From assembly GCA_020634375.1 (NCBI GenBank), contig JACKBX010000002.1, forward strand, positions 62,001 through 126,000: a DNA stretch of 64,000 nucleotides, written 5' to 3'. Shown piece by piece: positions 62,136 through 64,000 of the stretch. The notes beneath the pieces are model-generated. The model was given only the letters and a program-made list of their open reading frames with translations. It did no database searches and was not told the origin of the DNA. Every line of letters starts with the position of its first letter. Positions within the stretch are counted from its first letter, which is position 1. Position numbers and translations under genes: made by a program. This stretch comes from Ardenticatenaceae bacterium. GTDB lineage: Bacteria > Chloroflexota > Anaerolineae > Promineifilales > Promineifilaceae.

Positions 62136-62187
62136 GTCTAAGAGGGCTTACAGTCAACGCGAAGCGCGGCTGAAGCGGGCGTTAGCA
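62136..62187 (+). other. attC-like recombination site (end of the cassette)
   Basis: Begins with GTCTAAG (one mismatch to RYYYAAC) and ends near GCGTTAGCA (close to, but not exactly, GTTRRRY). It contains CAGTCAACGCG and GCGGGCGTTAGC, an arrangement recalled from attC sites of the Vibrio repeat type. Short (about 52 bases) and weaker than the first site, so less certain. The cassette would span from 61511 to about 62181. Confidence 0.4.
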
Positions 62188-62236
62188 TTGTCAAACTACT
62201 GGTCGGTTTCTCTGTTACAAATTGAACCGTGCTCTT

Positions 62237-64000
62237 CTACGTTTTGCGCCGAAATAGACGCGCCAGCACGAGGATGACGACAATACCACCAACAGCCGCG
62301 CCGAACACGGCCGTTCCCCACCCCCCTTTTCCTCCATCACCATCATCCACTATTGGAGCAACGGCCGTCCCCATTGGCACAACTATCTGCGTCGGCAAAG
62401 GCGCGGGAGTCGGCGTCGCAGTGGACGCGGGCAGTTGCAAAAGCAGCAGCGGCAAATCATGGTCCGTGCTTTTGTACGGCAAATAAGCCGCGCTCGTATC
62501 GTTGCCCCATGCGTCGGGATAATCCGCATTAACGTGCAAAATCTGCACCCCGGCCACCTGCGGCAGCAGCGCCGCCGACACCAGCACCGCGTCAATCATC
62601 TGTGAAACGCCGCCGTACACATAGCTGTACCGCGCCTCATCCGGGATTTGCAGCAGCACATTGTGCAGATGCTCCGCCGTCATCGCCAGCAGCGGCGGCG
62701 ACAACTCGTAATCATTGAAATCACCCAACACCACCAGCCGCGCCGCCGCGTCTGCCGCCAGCTTCGCCGCCGCCCACTCGTTGATAAAACCGGCCTGCGC
62801 CATGCGCCACACGGCCGTTTCCCCCTCCCCCTCCCGCTTCGACTTCAAATGCACCACCAAAAACGTATACGGCTGACCATCCAGCAACACGGCCATCTCC
62901 AACGGCGGGCGCGAAAAAAGCGGCGACTGCCCCGCCGCGCAGTTAGCTGTGGGGTCGCTGACGCCGGTGGCAACGGCCGTACACCCCTGCCACAGCCCCA
63001 CATCCCCCACCTGCACCCGCACCGGATTCACCAAATAGGCCACATCAATGCCGCGCACATCCGCGCTCTCCCGATGCACCACCTCATACGTGAAACCGCA
63101 CGCATCCGCCGCCAAGTCCGCTAACTCCGCCAGCAGCGCCGCGTGTTCCACCTCCTGCACCGCCACCACCGCCGGGCAGCCCAGCGTGTGCGCCAGCGCA
63201 TATGCCAATTTATCCTGCTTCACCGCCAAATCCGCCGCCGAGAGCTTTGGCTCCTCCGCCGTGCCGGTATCGTCCACGCCATCAAAGTAGTTCTCCATGT
63301 TGAACGTGGCGATGGCGAACTGGTCGGGCGCGGGCTGCGGCGGCGCGGGCAATGGCGGGATGGGAACGGCCGTCACCATCAATGCTGCCCCATCCTGCTG
63401 CACCAATTTGAATTGGTCAAAATTGTAAATCAGCGGCCCCGCCAGCCCGCTGACCGCATCGCCACTCTTCACCTGTGGGAAGCCATCGCAGTTCACGTCA
63501 TTGGTGTGCAAAATGGGCAAAACTGCGCCAATAGGATCGGCCAATTCGCGGCGAAAAATGCGCCCCACGCCGCCATCCGCCCGCACCGCAAAACCGCAGC
63601 CGCTAAAAGTCGGCCCCGTCACCGCCGCCGCGCCCGCTACTGCCACGCGCATACTCTCCAACGGCTCAAAATAGGCGGTCAACTCCGCCGCCCCGCCCGG
63701 CGGGTTGATGGCGACCGCCTCCGGCACAGGCGCATCGCGCCATTCGCGGGCGATTTGCAGCCCCCTATCGTCAATCTCCGTGAAGCCGTAGAATTCCGTC
63801 ACCATACCCGTCACCCGCACCTGATCGCCGATGACGAACGACGGCCGTTCCCGCCCCAAAAACACCGCGATGCCATCCGAAGTCGCCGGGTTGCCGTCCT
63901 CATAGCCCGGCAAATCCTGCACAAAGAGGGTGTAATACGTCACGCCCGCCGTGTTGCGATCCGCGTACTGCCCCGTGACCACACCGCGAAACGTCACCGT
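62237..64000 (-). CDS. Surface endonuclease/exonuclease/phosphatase-family protein, N-terminus outside the window
   Basis: At least 586 residues; the frame is open to the right edge, where GTG 63997 is unlikely to be the true start. The first 220 residues are an OB-fold-like region (VRVTGMVTEFYGFTEIDDRG). Then comes the EEP nuclease/phosphatase domain: IATFNMENYFDGVDDTG, VVAVQEVEHAALLAELADL, LVVHLKSKREGEGE, RLVVLGDFNDYELSPPLL and the late SYVYGGVSQMIDAVLVS plus STDHDLPLLLL (His). The C-terminus is Pro/Thr-rich, then GWGTAVFGAAVGGIVVILVL and RRKT, a membrane anchor. It probably degrades extracellular DNA or phosphoesters at the cell surface. Confidence 0.85.
   Translation of the reverse strand, partial: TVTFRGVVTGQYADRNTAGVTYYTLFVQDLPGYEDGNPATSDGIAVFLGRERPSFVIGDQVRVTGMVTEFYGFTEIDDRGLQIAREWRDAPVPEAVAINPPGGAAELTAYFEPLESMRVAVAGAAAVTGPTFSGCGFAVRADGGVGRIFRRELADPIGAVLPILHTNDVNCDGFPQVKSGDAVSGLAGPLIYNFDQFKLVQQDGAALMVTAVPIPPLPAPPQPAPDQFAIATFNMENYFDGVDDTGTAEEPKLSAADLAVKQDKLAYALAHTLGCPAVVAVQEVEHAALLAELADLAADACGFTYEVVHRESADVRGIDVAYLVNPVRVQVGDVGLWQGCTAVATGVSDPTANCAAGQSPLFSRPPLEMAVLLDGQPYTFLVVHLKSKREGEGETAVWRMAQAGFINEWAAAKLAADAAARLVVLGDFNDYELSPPLLAMTAEHLHNVLLQIPDEARYSYVYGGVSQMIDAVLVSAALLPQVAGVQILHVNADYPDAWGNDTSAAYLPYKSTDHDLPLLLLQLPASTATPTPAPLPTQIVVPMGTAVAPIVDDGDGGKGGWGTAVFGAAVGGIVVILVLARLFRRKT

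Noticed and set aside
1..64000. tRNA or rRNA genes
   Set aside because: I looked through the gaps for cloverleaf ends (CCA-side pairing, TTCGA loops) and saw none. A covariance search would be decisive.

Overview
The window looks like a chromosomal segment of a Chloroflexota bacterium, probably close to Anaerolineae. This is inferred from gene content and style: secreted proteins with a YLP-type tail, a HoxEFUYH hydrogenase, an MprF-like enzyme, Ser/Thr kinase and FHA signalling, and many two-component systems. No rRNA or tRNA gene was seen. The most striking genome-wide signal is the palindrome ACGGCCGT, usually as AACGGCCGTT. I count about 100 copies by eye in 64 kb, against about one expected by chance. 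It occurs in genes in all three reading frames and between genes.

Layout. 0-3.3 kb: the end of an ABC-2 permease, a calcium-repeat lipoprotein and an OmpR-type regulator/kinase pair. 3.3-7.1 kb: a secreted phosphoesterase, a kinase and a glycosyltransferase fused head to tail at what looks like a deletion scar, a membrane-protein remnant and a PepSY protein. 7.2-12.3 kb: a DedA/PAP2-like/ceramidase-like protein broken by one base in a homopolymer, an intact PAP2 phosphatase and a second two-component pair. 12.3-13.2 kb: a gene-free stretch rich in repeats. 13.2-19 kb: gyrB, a membrane protein, a tyrosine recombinase with an orphan neighbour, and a TolB-like lipoprotein. 19-22.5 kb: an iron operon in which a membrane-anchored DtxR-FeoA fusion is followed by FeoB split into a GTPase gene and a channel gene. 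22.5-31 kb: a one-gene DUF262/HNH (GmrSD-like) protein, a secreted metzincin protease, a Ca/Na exchanger and an arsR-permease-thioredoxin operon with two palindromic operators.

31-39 kb: a GAF/PAS kinase, a CpXC protein, a divergent FHA-winged-helix regulator and Ser/Thr kinase, an MprF-like protein and ribosomal protein S20. 39-48 kb: a transpeptidase homologue lacking its catalytic residues, hypothetical proteins, an esterase, a 21-bp minisatellite, a WecA-like transferase, Upp, HD and NUDIX enzymes, and YchF. 48-53 kb: a complete hoxEFUYH operon for a bidirectional NAD-linked [NiFe] hydrogenase, preceded by two tandem TTGTGA-N6-TCACAA sites. 53-61 kb: a peptide-binding protein, SecG, two paralogous acyltransferases, DNA polymerase I, and a protein joining a degenerate receiver domain to an IS200/TnpA-like fold. 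61.4-62.2 kb: an AT-rich gene between attC-like sites, probably a mobile gene cassette. 62.2-64 kb: a cell-surface endonuclease/phosphatase-family protein that runs off the end.

A second recurrent theme is intergenic. At least a dozen gaps hold long, near-perfect hairpins, most of them built from short tandem words. The sequence differs from locus to locus but the architecture is the same, and at least three loci share the word CGTGAAACGT.
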